Assembly (NCBI GenBank): GCA_023441845.1
Contig: JAEZNF010000170.1
Span: 1 to 8,408, forward strand
DNA from: Bacillota bacterium
GTDB lineage: Bacteria > Bacillota > Clostridia > Acetivibrionales > DSM-2933
Direction of reading: 5' to 3'
DNA: 8,408 nucleotides
A program made the position numbers and the translations under genes. Below the pieces are notes generated by a model that made no database searches, was not told the origin of the DNA, and saw only the letters and a program-made list of their open reading frames with translations. This document shows, one piece after another, positions 1 to 6,000 of this stretch (positions within the stretch are counted from its first letter, which is position 1; each line of letters begins with the position of its first letter).

Positions 1-1
1 T

Positions 2-91
2 CGCAGGATACATGGTGTGAAAGGATTTGACAATATAGGCGAAGCGCCACAAGATATTTTTGAAAATTTTGATCAAGACGGTAATACATAG
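2..91 (+). CDS. C-terminal end of an unrecognised protein (5' part outside the window)
   Basis: An open frame enters from the left edge and ends with TAG at 89-91, giving 29 residues. The tail is hydrophilic and acidic, with GFDNIGEAPQDIFENFDQDG near the end. No domain can be named from this piece. The call as coding rests on the open frame, a plausible residue composition, and a strong hairpin placed 20 bases after the stop, as expected at the end of a transcription unit. The frame is short enough that chance cannot be excluded. Confidence 0.5.
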   Translation, partial: RRIHGVKGFDNIGEAPQDIFENFDQDGNT

Positions 92-111
92 TTAACCGTA
101 CCCATTCACAA

Positions 112-153
112 GAAGGCACTTTATGTATACGGTTGTATACATAAAGTGCCTTC
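112..153 (+). terminator. Perfect 19-bp inverted repeat, probable (possibly bidirectional) terminator
   Basis: The arms at 112-130 and 135-153 are exact reverse complements, separated by the four-base loop GGTT. The hairpin starts 20 bases after the stop of the upstream partial gene. It is followed by CAATAATTAATAAAAA rather than a clean T-run, so it is not a textbook intrinsic terminator, though a stem this long would be very stable. It could also be a protein-binding palindrome or a transcript-end stabiliser. Confidence 0.6.
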
Positions 154-330
154 AATAATTAATAAAAACTGTAGTTCACGACAACAACTCAAAACTTCAG
201 CTTAATTCCTTATACTTCACATTAAGTCTTCATCCGTAACAAACCATATGATTACGAGACTACAGCCACTTTTCCGATTTTTATTCAAATTTTTACTCAA
301 ATTAGTATATATAGCTTAGTATTTCTATAG

Positions 331-336
331 TATAAT
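331..336 (+). promoter_or_regulatory. Candidate -10 box for the GH43 gene
   Basis: A perfect TATAAT lies in an AT-rich stretch about 150 bases upstream of the GH43 start codon. No convincing TTGACA-like -35 lies 16-18 bases upstream (the sequence there is TATATA), and AT-rich DNA yields such hexamers by chance, so this is tentative. If it is used, the mRNA would have a leader of roughly 150 bases. Confidence 0.2.
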
Positions 337-489
337 AGTCTGTAGTCTATAGATATAGTAGCATTGCCATCCATAAAAACACTTTGATGAGTGATTTATC
401 CATGATGGTTGTATTAAATAAAATGATATTCTACGATTGAGTTAGTAATACGGAGAAAATTAAAGATTATTGAGGGAGGGCATAATAAA

Positions 490-1608
490 ATGAAAGTATC
501 AAAAAAAGTAATTGGAGCTATCTTATTATCAATATTAGCAACTCCTATCAGTTCATGTATGAATAATACGAATAGCCCTGGCAGTACTGTTAAAGATAAG
601 AATACCGAAAAAGATACAAACCCTGAGAGAGTCGAACCGGAAAAGCGGATTGAGGCAAACAAACCGCTTTTAACAGATATATTTTTAGCCGATCCTTCTG
701 CGCATGTATTTAACGGAAAAATTTATATTTATCCCTCACATGATATAGAAAGCGGAATAGAGCCAAACGATGCCGGAGATCACTATGCAATGGAAGATTA
801 CCATGTAATTTCGATAAATGATTTTGATTCCGCTTGCGTTGACAATGGCCAAGCACTTCACCTTAAAGATGTACCTTGGGTAAAAAGGCAGATGTGGGCA
901 CCGGATGCCGCATATAAGAACAATACATATTATTTGTACTTTCCTGCAAAAGACAAGAATGACATTTTTAGACTTGGAGTTGCAACAAGCTCCAACCCAA
1001 CCGGACCTTTTAAAGCTGAAAAAGACTATATTCCGGGAAGCTTTAGTATAGATCCTGCAGTATTTACAGACGACGACAATAAATCCTATGTATATTTCGG
1101 CGGCTTATGGGGCGGTCAATTGGAAAAATGGCAGAGTGGTGAATTTGATGATAATTCTAAGGGACCGGAAGGATCGGATATTGCACTCGGACCAAGAGTT
1201 GCAGTATTAACTGATGATATGCTGTCATTTGAAGCTGCACCTCAGGAGATTTCAATAGTTGATGAGAGCGGTAATCCAATACTGGCAAAAGACGAGGATA
1301 AACGATTTTTTGAAGGTCCGTGGGTTCACAAATTTAAAGATAACTATTACCTCTCATATTCAACCGGAACTACGCATTATATTGCTTATGCCATGAGCAA
1401 AAATCCCAAAGGGCCGTTTACCTATAAAGGCACGATACTAAACCCCGTTAAGGGTTGGACTACTCACCATTCGATTGTTCAGTTTAAGGATAAATGGTAT
1501 ATTTTCTACCATGACACTTCCTTGTCGGGTGTCGACTATAAAAGAACCCTGAAGTATGCAGAATTATCATATAACAGCGATGGGACAATTAAAACAATAG
1601 AGCCGTAA
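490..1608 (+). CDS. Glycoside hydrolase family 43 lipoprotein (arabinofuranosidase / beta-xylosidase type)
   Basis: This 372-residue protein is predicted to be a cell-surface enzyme removing arabinose or xylose from plant hemicellulose by the inverting GH43 mechanism. Residues 1-23 form a lipoprotein signal: a KKxxx basic start, a hydrophobic core, and PISSC with Cys23 as the lipid-anchored residue. A charged Asn/Glu/Lys-rich linker follows to about residue 60. The five-bladed propeller domain fills the rest. The three family acids are visible: general base Asp68 in ADPSAHVF, pKa-modulating Asp188 in SIDPAVFTD, and general acid Glu275 in FFEGPWVHKF. His327 in TTHHSIV matches the His that holds the central metal ion in many GH43 enzymes. 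The start is fixed by GAGGGAGGG at 472-480, nine bases before ATG. There is no dockerin or carbohydrate-binding module, so it appears membrane-tethered rather than cellulosomal. The gene stands alone. Exact substrate and subfamily cannot be decided by eye. Confidence 0.93.
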   Translation: MKVSKKVIGAILLSILATPISSCMNNTNSPGSTVKDKNTEKDTNPERVEPEKRIEANKPLLTDIFLADPSAHVFNGKIYIYPSHDIESGIEPNDAGDHYAMEDYHVISINDFDSACVDNGQALHLKDVPWVKRQMWAPDAAYKNNTYYLYFPAKDKNDIFRLGVATSSNPTGPFKAEKDYIPGSFSIDPAVFTDDDNKSYVYFGGLWGGQLEKWQSGEFDDNSKGPEGSDIALGPRVAVLTDDMLSFEAAPQEISIVDESGNPILAKDEDKRFFEGPWVHKFKDNYYLSYSTGTTHYIAYAMSKNPKGPFTYKGTILNPVKGWTTHHSIVQFKDKWYIFYHDTSLSGVDYKRTLKYAELSYNSDGTIKTIEP

Positions 1609-1627
1609 AAGGATTTTCAGCACATAC

Positions 1628-1673
1628 AAAGGTACGCCGATTTGATATATGATTTTCAAATTGGCGTACCTTT
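1628..1673 (+). terminator. Terminator downstream of the GH43 gene
   Basis: An 18-bp stem (arms 1628-1645 and 1656-1673, with one G-U pair and otherwise perfect) encloses a 10-base AT-rich loop. It begins 20 bases after the GH43 stop codon. The 3' arm ends in CCTTT and is followed by ATTATTATTA, giving a U-rich but interrupted tail. Its near-perfect symmetry means it could also work on the opposite strand. Confidence 0.75.
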
Positions 1674-1715
1674 ATTATTAAATATAATAATTCAAGTAAA
1701 TTCGTCAACTGCTAC

Positions 1716-1737
1716 GTTAACCTAATGCATGGTTAAC
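1716..1737. repeat. Short inverted repeat GTTAACC...GGTTAAC
   Basis: Seven-base arms (1716-1722 and 1731-1737) flank an 8-base spacer. It lies between the GH43 terminator and the ATPase remnant. It could be an old operator half-site pair or chance in AT-rich DNA. Confidence 0.3.
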
Positions 1738-1760
1738 TAAACTAGAAACAACTGGTCAAA

Positions 1761-1788
1761 ATCACATAATCCGATCGAATTATGTGAT
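1761..1788. promoter_or_regulatory. 28-bp near-perfect palindrome, candidate operator upstream of the ATPase remnant
   Basis: The sequence runs ATCACATAAT, then a CGATCG-centred core, then ATTATGTGAT, with a single mismatched pair across the whole 28 bases. It ends nine bases before a TATAAT box at 1798-1803 and 34 bases before the remnant's ATG, which is where a repressor or activator dimer would sit. It could instead fold in RNA, but it has no T-run after it. The regulator is unknown. Confidence 0.45.
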
Positions 1789-1797
1789 GATATACAC

Positions 1798-1803
1798 TAT
1801 AAT
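1798..1803 (+). promoter_or_regulatory. Candidate -10 box for the ATPase remnant
   Basis: TATAAT lies 19 bases before the start codon at 1823, leaving room for a short leader containing the Shine-Dalgarno AGGTGAT (1811-1817). No good -35 is seen at the right distance. The palindrome at 1761-1788 covers that position, which would suit activation or repression there. Confidence 0.3.
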
Positions 1804-1822
1804 TAAATCGAGGTGATGTACT

Positions 1823-1936
1823 ATGTACAGGCAGGCAATGGAAGATTTAAAAAAGTGGAAATGCAATCCGAGCAGAAAACCTCTGATCATAAGAGGTGCA
1901 AGGCAAGTCGGTGTATGTCAGGGGACAGTTCTTTGA
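1823..1936 (+). pseudogene. 5' remnant of an AAA-family ATPase (DUF4143 / ExeA-like 'RGARQVGKT' family)
   Basis: The frame starts MYRQAMEDLKKWK and reaches KPLIIRGARQVG before becoming unrelated sequence and stopping at TGA 1934-1936. Proteins of the archaeal/bacterial AAA + DUF4143 family typically begin this way and continue RGARQVGKTWL, where GKT is the Walker A end. Here homology breaks exactly after the glycine, so the catalytic lysine and the remaining ~350-400 residues are missing. The start is well supported by AGGTGAT at 1811-1817, five bases before ATG. The break coincides with a short repeat at 1916-1938. A second in-frame ATG-like start upstream at 1813 is ignored because it precedes a proper ribosome-binding site. 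It is almost certainly nonfunctional. Intact members are often scattered accessory genes and are sometimes discussed as defence or toxin-like, but their role is unsettled. Confidence 0.8.
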
Positions 1937-1938
1937 CA
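1916..1938. repeat. REP-like element of the 'TGTCAGGGGACRGTTCTTTTGACA' type
   Basis: The 23 bases start TGTCAGGGGACAGTTC and end TTTGACA, with TGTCA/TGACA at the termini as a 5-bp inverted repeat. The pattern matches a short sequence I recall as common next to RAYT/IS200-like transposase genes in clostridia and related Firmicutes. No transposase is present here, so this would be a solitary copy or deletion scar. It lies at the point where the ATPase remnant loses homology, so it may mark the rearrangement junction. Confidence 0.55.
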
Positions 1939-2229
1939 CGTATTTATTGGAACTGCCTGCTGATCATAAATCTACCTTCTTTTTTAATCGAATAAAAGGT
2001 TCGGGGCACCAGGATATTATAGCCTATTGATAATACTCTACGACGGTAATGGTCAAATATTATCATCTAATTTTCCTTAGTACGCTCGTAAAGAAAACCC
2101 AGCACTAAAGATAACGAACTCTATACCTTGATTTATTCTGAGGCCGAAAAATCCGGCAGTTGGGATTTTGCAGGCCGAAGTAAATTTAATTTTAGAGTTC
2201 GGTATCTATAAGGCTGGGCTAATTATTAT
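1937..2229. other. Decayed non-coding stretch between two pseudogenes
   Basis: No intact frame is seen on either strand. Small structures are present: AGGCCGAA occurs twice (2142-2149 and 2172-2179), CGAACTCTA at 2115-2123 is the reverse complement of 2193-2201, and AAAATCC/GGATTTT form a small stem around 2147-2170. The plus-strand peptide AEVNLILEFG encoded near 2172-2205 faintly resembles the C-terminal AEVDFxLE motif of DUF4143 ATPases, so the region may carry the eroded 3' end of the ATPase after an internal deletion. This is weak. Confidence 0.4.
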
Positions 2230-2511
2230 TTATTTTGAAAAAGCCAGATATCCTAACACAATGAAATTTATACCTGGAAGCAGCATTAGTATACCAAGCC
2301 AAGAGGGCTTCTACCTTTCTTCGGCTATACGGCAATATACTACAGGTACAAATATTACGGGAATTAAAAATGCAGCAATAATCCACAAAAGCGACATATT
2401 TGGTATTTTCAGCATAAGAATAATATTTGCGATAGGTACCCATGCCATCCAGGCATCTTCAGTTTGTGTCTTTTTAGCTATCATATAAAGACATAAAGAA
2501 GTAAAAACATA
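2230..2511 (-). pseudogene. Broken small multi-pass membrane protein (DUF5684-like), in-frame TAG
   Basis: Reading the minus strand from about 2511 gives YVFTSLCLYMIAKKTQTEDA, then AWMAWVPIANIILMLKI, a hydrophobic stretch WIIAAFLIPVIFVPVV, CRIAEER, a TAG stop at 2313-2311, then KPSWLGILMLLPGINFIVLG and YLAFSK before TAA at 2232-2230. The conserved pieces AWxAWxPIAN and KPSWLGILMLxPGxNxI are characteristic of small clostridial membrane proteins with several hydrophobic segments and no established function. Homology continues in the same frame on both sides of the TAG (probably an original CAG codon, E-E-R-Q-K-P), so this is a nonsense-mutated gene and not two genes. Homology also seems to extend upstream of the first ATG (2484-2482) without an obvious start, so the N-terminus is lost or fused out of frame to the secreted fragment at 2534-2758. 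Confidence 0.7.
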
Positions 2512-2533
2512 TTTTGTATGCCTTTTTTGATTT

Positions 2534-2758
2534 CTATTTTTTCAGTATTACTTTGTTCTCAGATTCCTCTATAAGCCATAAATAATGCGTTTTTTGTAAA
2601 TACGGGTCTTTCCATGTAATTGTCACATTTTGAATTTTAAGGACTGCATTATTTGATGGAGATTGAATTGCGGGAACAGCAGGTTTTTGGGCACCTGCAT
2701 ATGCTCTTTCGACAAATATAAACATAAATAAGAACAAAAGTATAACTGTTTTTTTCAC
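2534..2758 (-). CDS. Short secreted protein with partial fibronectin-III-like domain (probably truncated)
   Basis: The frame encodes 74 residues from a GTG start at 2758-2756. That start is chosen over the longer upstream ATG (2833) because a strong GGGGAGG lies nine bases before it and because it puts a clean signal peptide at the N-terminus: (M)KKT, a Leu/Phe-rich core, and a likely cleavage AYA|GA after residue 21. The mature part, KPAVPAIQSPSNNAVLKI then VTITWKD and HYLWLIEE, looks like the first half of a fibronectin-III or similar beta-sandwich domain, normally about 90 residues; only about 50 are present. The frame ends ENKVILKK-TAG. About 22 bases further on, in a different frame, the membrane-protein homology of the neighbouring pseudogene begins. 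The two may be halves of one former exported, membrane-anchored protein separated by a frameshift or internal deletion. No function is proposed. Confidence 0.6.
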   Translation of the reverse strand: MKKTVILLFLFMFIFVERAYAGAQKPAVPAIQSPSNNAVLKIQNVTITWKDPYLQKTHYLWLIEESENKVILKK

Positions 2759-2767
2759 TATTTCTAG

Positions 2768-2774
2768 CCTCCCC
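2768..2774 (-). promoter_or_regulatory. Ribosome-binding site that fixes the GTG start of the secreted fragment
   Basis: On the minus strand this reads GGGGAGG, an excellent match to the anti-16S sequence, nine bases before the GTG at 2758. The alternative ATG at 2833 has no comparable site and would place a charged 25-residue extension ahead of the signal peptide. Confidence 0.7.
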
Positions 2775-3000
2775 TGGTGCTTTTGCATGTACTTCATTTT
2801 AAGGAAAACGGGGTCATGTAAAATACACTTCATATTTATTCTCTGCTACCCAAAAAGTTTATCACATGCCTCTATAACTGTCAAAAGAAGCTGCCTTTTA
2901 CATAAAATCAATAATATTCAGCACATCCTCCTGATTAAAAACCAAGGCTTACAGTTTGGAATAAACTTCAAATTAAAAATGTGCCACACCAGTCAATTTA

Positions 3001-3029
3001 TTAACCAAAAATGCCGAAATATTTATAGT
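3001..3029 (+). promoter_or_regulatory. Candidate promoter of the large signalling gene
   Basis: TTAACC (3001-3006) and TATAGT (3024-3029) are spaced 17 bases apart and match sigma-A consensus at four and five of six positions. They lie about 55 bases before the start codon. The region is AT-rich and the call is a visual match only. Confidence 0.3.
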
Positions 3030-3071
3030 AATTAGATTTTAAAATAGTTTATCCAGTACTTCGACTGAAAT

Positions 3072-3075
3072 GGAG
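3072..3075 (+). promoter_or_regulatory. Ribosome-binding site of the large signalling gene
   Basis: GGAG lies seven bases upstream of ATG 3083 and decides this start. The other ATG at 3070 is in a different frame and meets a stop after ten codons. Confidence 0.6.
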
Positions 3076-3082
3076 AATACGT

Positions 3083-6000
3083 ATGGACTTATTGAACAAT
3101 AGATATAGAGTGGTCGCAAATTTTAAAGGTGATCTGACAAACTCATTATTTCTTGTATCGGACCTCCTTGAAGATAATAAAAAGGTTCTGTTTAAAATAC
3201 TGAAACCTGAATTAGTTTCTACAAACATTATAGACTACTTTAAAAAAGAATTTATCACTTTGACATCCTATTCCCATCCCAACCTGATGGAATTATACAG
3301 TTTCAACATTTTAAATACTGTTGATCATAATTACATTGCATCAAAACAATATTTTTGTACCTATGAGTATGTCAAAGGAAACGATATATTTGATGCTACT
3401 TCGGATTCGGATTTTGAAGGCATTATAGGCCTGATAATCCAGGTCTGTAATGCTTTGCACTATTTGCACAAGAGAGGTAATGTTTATAAAAACATTGATA
3501 TAAAAAATATTTTGGTCAGCGAAAACCAAAACAAGCAAACAGTAAAATTGCTGGGTATAGCTGCTGATGAGGAAATCCAAAGGGTTGCATTCAATATAAA
3601 AAGAAGCAGTCATCAATTTAGAGCACCCGAGACATTAAGCAACAATGAAAATTCCGCTTCGACCGACATCTACTCTCTAGGTGTGCTTATTTTTCACCTG
3701 CTTTCTCGCAAAAATCCCGCCCGAAACAACTTCGTGAACCTTTGGACAGGATCTAAACAGGATACTGTCCACTTCAAACGTCTTCCAAAATATATTGATG
3801 AAAACAAACTTCTAAACCTTATAAATAAATTAACCTCTAAGAAGCCGGACGAAAGGTATCATGATATAAGCGAAATAGTTAATGCCATCAATGAACTTGC
3901 AGGCACCAACTACTCATGCTTTGAAAAAAAATCCCTGGAGAAAATAACAACAAGGACCAATCTTATTGGTCGTAGAGAAAGCTTGGAAAAGCTTCAGGAC
4001 TTAAAGGATGAGTGTATTAATATTGAAGGCGGAACAAGAATAACTTGCATATCAGGTGAAATGGGGATAGGAAAAAGCCGTTTATTAAAAGAATTCAATT
4101 TCTATTTAGACCTGGATAAGTGTAAGAATTATAGCGTTATATCATCCGAAAACGAAAAAATCGCTTATGAGCCAATTCTACAAATATTAAGACATATATT
4201 ACCCTTAACACGGCTTGAAATACTGGAAAAATACGGACCGGAGCTAATCAAAATACTACCTGACGAAAAACTTTTGAGAGGTATGAAGCCCAGTCCTGCT
4301 TTGTCGGATGAGAAGGAAAAACTCCGTATAAAGATACGTATTGCAAACTTTATATTTGATGTACTTGAGGGAGAACCTTCCGTCATATTCTTTGACAACG
4401 CTCAATGGATTGATGAAGCTTCCCTGGAACTGATTGATTATATAATTAACAGCGTAAAACATAACCCTTTGTGGATCGTTATGAGCTACAGACAGGATGA
4501 GTCGAAAAAAAACATTCATTTTTCTTCATACATTTCTAGATGGAAGCAACTAAATATCGTTAATGAAATGAGTTTATCGAAATTCAGTTTTGAAGAAACG
4601 GGGAACTTAATCAAGAATCTTCTTGGAATAAGTAGTACACCGGTTTCCTTCTGTACTGAAATCTACCAGGATACTGACGGAAATCCCGGCTTTATTATAG
4701 ATATTATTACAGCTTTATTTGCTGAGGGTAAACTTTATATCGACGAACAGGGACAGTGGAGTACTGACTTCGACAGCAACGCAGACTACTCAAAATTATA
4801 TCTGCCCGCCAGCATTAACGAGGCTATTTGGGCCCATATAAATACACTCAATAAAGAGTTGTACGGAATACTGGAGCTCTTATCTATTTTCAATATTCCG
4901 GCACCGTTTGAAATACTGAAAAATATTTCAGAGCTAGATACCCAGTACCTTAACGACACTCTCACCGAGCTGATTTCTCATCAACTGATAGACAGAAAAC
5001 TGGATGATTGGGGCTACACCTTTGACTTCCATTCAAAAAGAGTAAAAAGGGAAGTTTACGAAAAGATTGAAGAATCAAGAAAGGTTGAATTGCATAGAAA
5101 GTCTGCCAGAGTACTGGAAGAATCATTTAAGTCGGCCGATATGGAAAATAAGGATGAACTCATACACCACCTGATAAAAGCCAAGGACAAACAAAAAGCT
5201 TTAGAGCTTATAATACAATCTTCCGACAGAATGTACAAACTTCATTTAAATGCTCAGGCTATGACTTACCTGAAGAAGGGGCTTCAGGTTTCGAAAGAGA
5301 TATCTTCCGTACATGACATCATTAAAATACTCTTAATGATGGGAGAGCTCCACCGAAGAAAAGGCGAGAATAACAGTGCTTTTGATTGTTATTTTCAGGT
5401 TCTGGAGTTAGCAGAGGGGATTGATGAAAAAAACACAATTGCTAAAGTTAAAGAAATGATCGGTTCTCTATACACCAGAAAAAATGAATTTGACAAAGCG
5501 CTGGAAATCTTGAACGAGTCTTTCAGATTATCGGAGGAAATCGGTTATATAGAATGCTACCTTGAAGCTGTTCGCCGTATTTGCTGGGTATATATATTCA
5601 AAAGAAGAAATGCTGAGGCTATAAAAATCATTACAAATGTTCTTCAAAAATATGATGACGATAAGTATATATACTATCATGCTGAGCTGTATAACGTTCT
5701 TGGAACCCACTATTTGGAGCTTTCCAACATTAATGAATCCTTGAGCTGTTATAATAAAAGTATAGAACTCTTTGAAAAAATAGGAGAAAGAGTTGAGATA
5801 GCTTATCCTTTGAACAATATCGCTACAGTATTTGCAGAGTTTCTTCACGATAATGTTAAAGCCCGGGAATACTTCCAAAAATCACTGGAAATTAACATTG
5901 CCAATAATCTGGTTGAGGGCATATCAAGCTGCTATGATAATATGGGTGAAACCTGCCGACTGGAAGATGATTATACCAAAGCGCTTGAATACTACTTCAA

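Larger units (their letters stand above)
92..489. other. Intergenic region before the GH43 gene
   Basis: About 400 bases without a supported gene. It contains the hairpin at 112-153, a loose 9-bp inverted repeat (AGACTACAG at 257-265, CTGTAGTCT at 340-348), a candidate -10 box at 331-336 and the GH43 ribosome-binding site at 472-480. No riboswitch consensus was recognised. The open frame on the minus strand across 414-662 overlaps the start of the GH43 gene and has no independent support. Confidence 0.6.
2759..3082. other. Divergent intergenic region
   Basis: It separates the minus-strand secreted fragment from the plus-strand signalling gene and must hold both promoters. No gene, riboswitch or strong hairpin is recognised. 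The open plus-strand frame across 2787-3035 has no ribosome-binding site and no recognisable protein. Candidate promoter elements for the signalling gene are listed separately. Confidence 0.5.

Noticed and set aside
414..662. Minus-strand open frame of 82 codons overlapping the start of the GH43 gene
   Set aside because: It is antisense to the signal peptide and linker of a well-supported gene and encodes no recognisable domain; its hydrophobic look comes from the reverse complement of Lys/Asn/Glu codons.
2219..2443. Minus-strand open frame of 74 codons
   Set aside because: It is a different frame of the same DNA as the membrane-protein pseudogene and lacks the conserved AWxAWxPIAN and KPSWLGIL motifs.
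2168..2488. Plus-strand open frame of 106 codons
   Set aside because: It is antisense to the membrane-protein pseudogene, whose minus-strand peptide has clear family motifs. Only its first ten residues (AEVNLILEFG) faintly recall the DUF4143 C-terminus.
2879..2889. TGTCAAAAGAA, matching one end of the REP-like element at 1916-1938 in reverse orientation
   Set aside because: Only 11 bases match and the GGGGAC core is absent, so chance is the simpler explanation.
3013..3020. GCCGAAAT as a possible sigma-D (motility) -10 element upstream of the c-di-GMP gene
   Set aside because: It matches the CCGATAT consensus only partly and no TAAA -35 lies at the required spacing.
2787..3035. Plus-strand open frame of 82 codons before the signalling gene
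   Set aside because: There is no ribosome-binding site, its composition looks like AT-rich non-coding DNA, and it overlaps the upstream region of the divergent gene.
2759..3082. c-di-GMP (GEMM) riboswitch ahead of the diguanylate cyclase gene
   Set aside because: The conserved GEMM helix and tetraloop-receptor sequences could not be found by eye; no other riboswitch consensus was seen.
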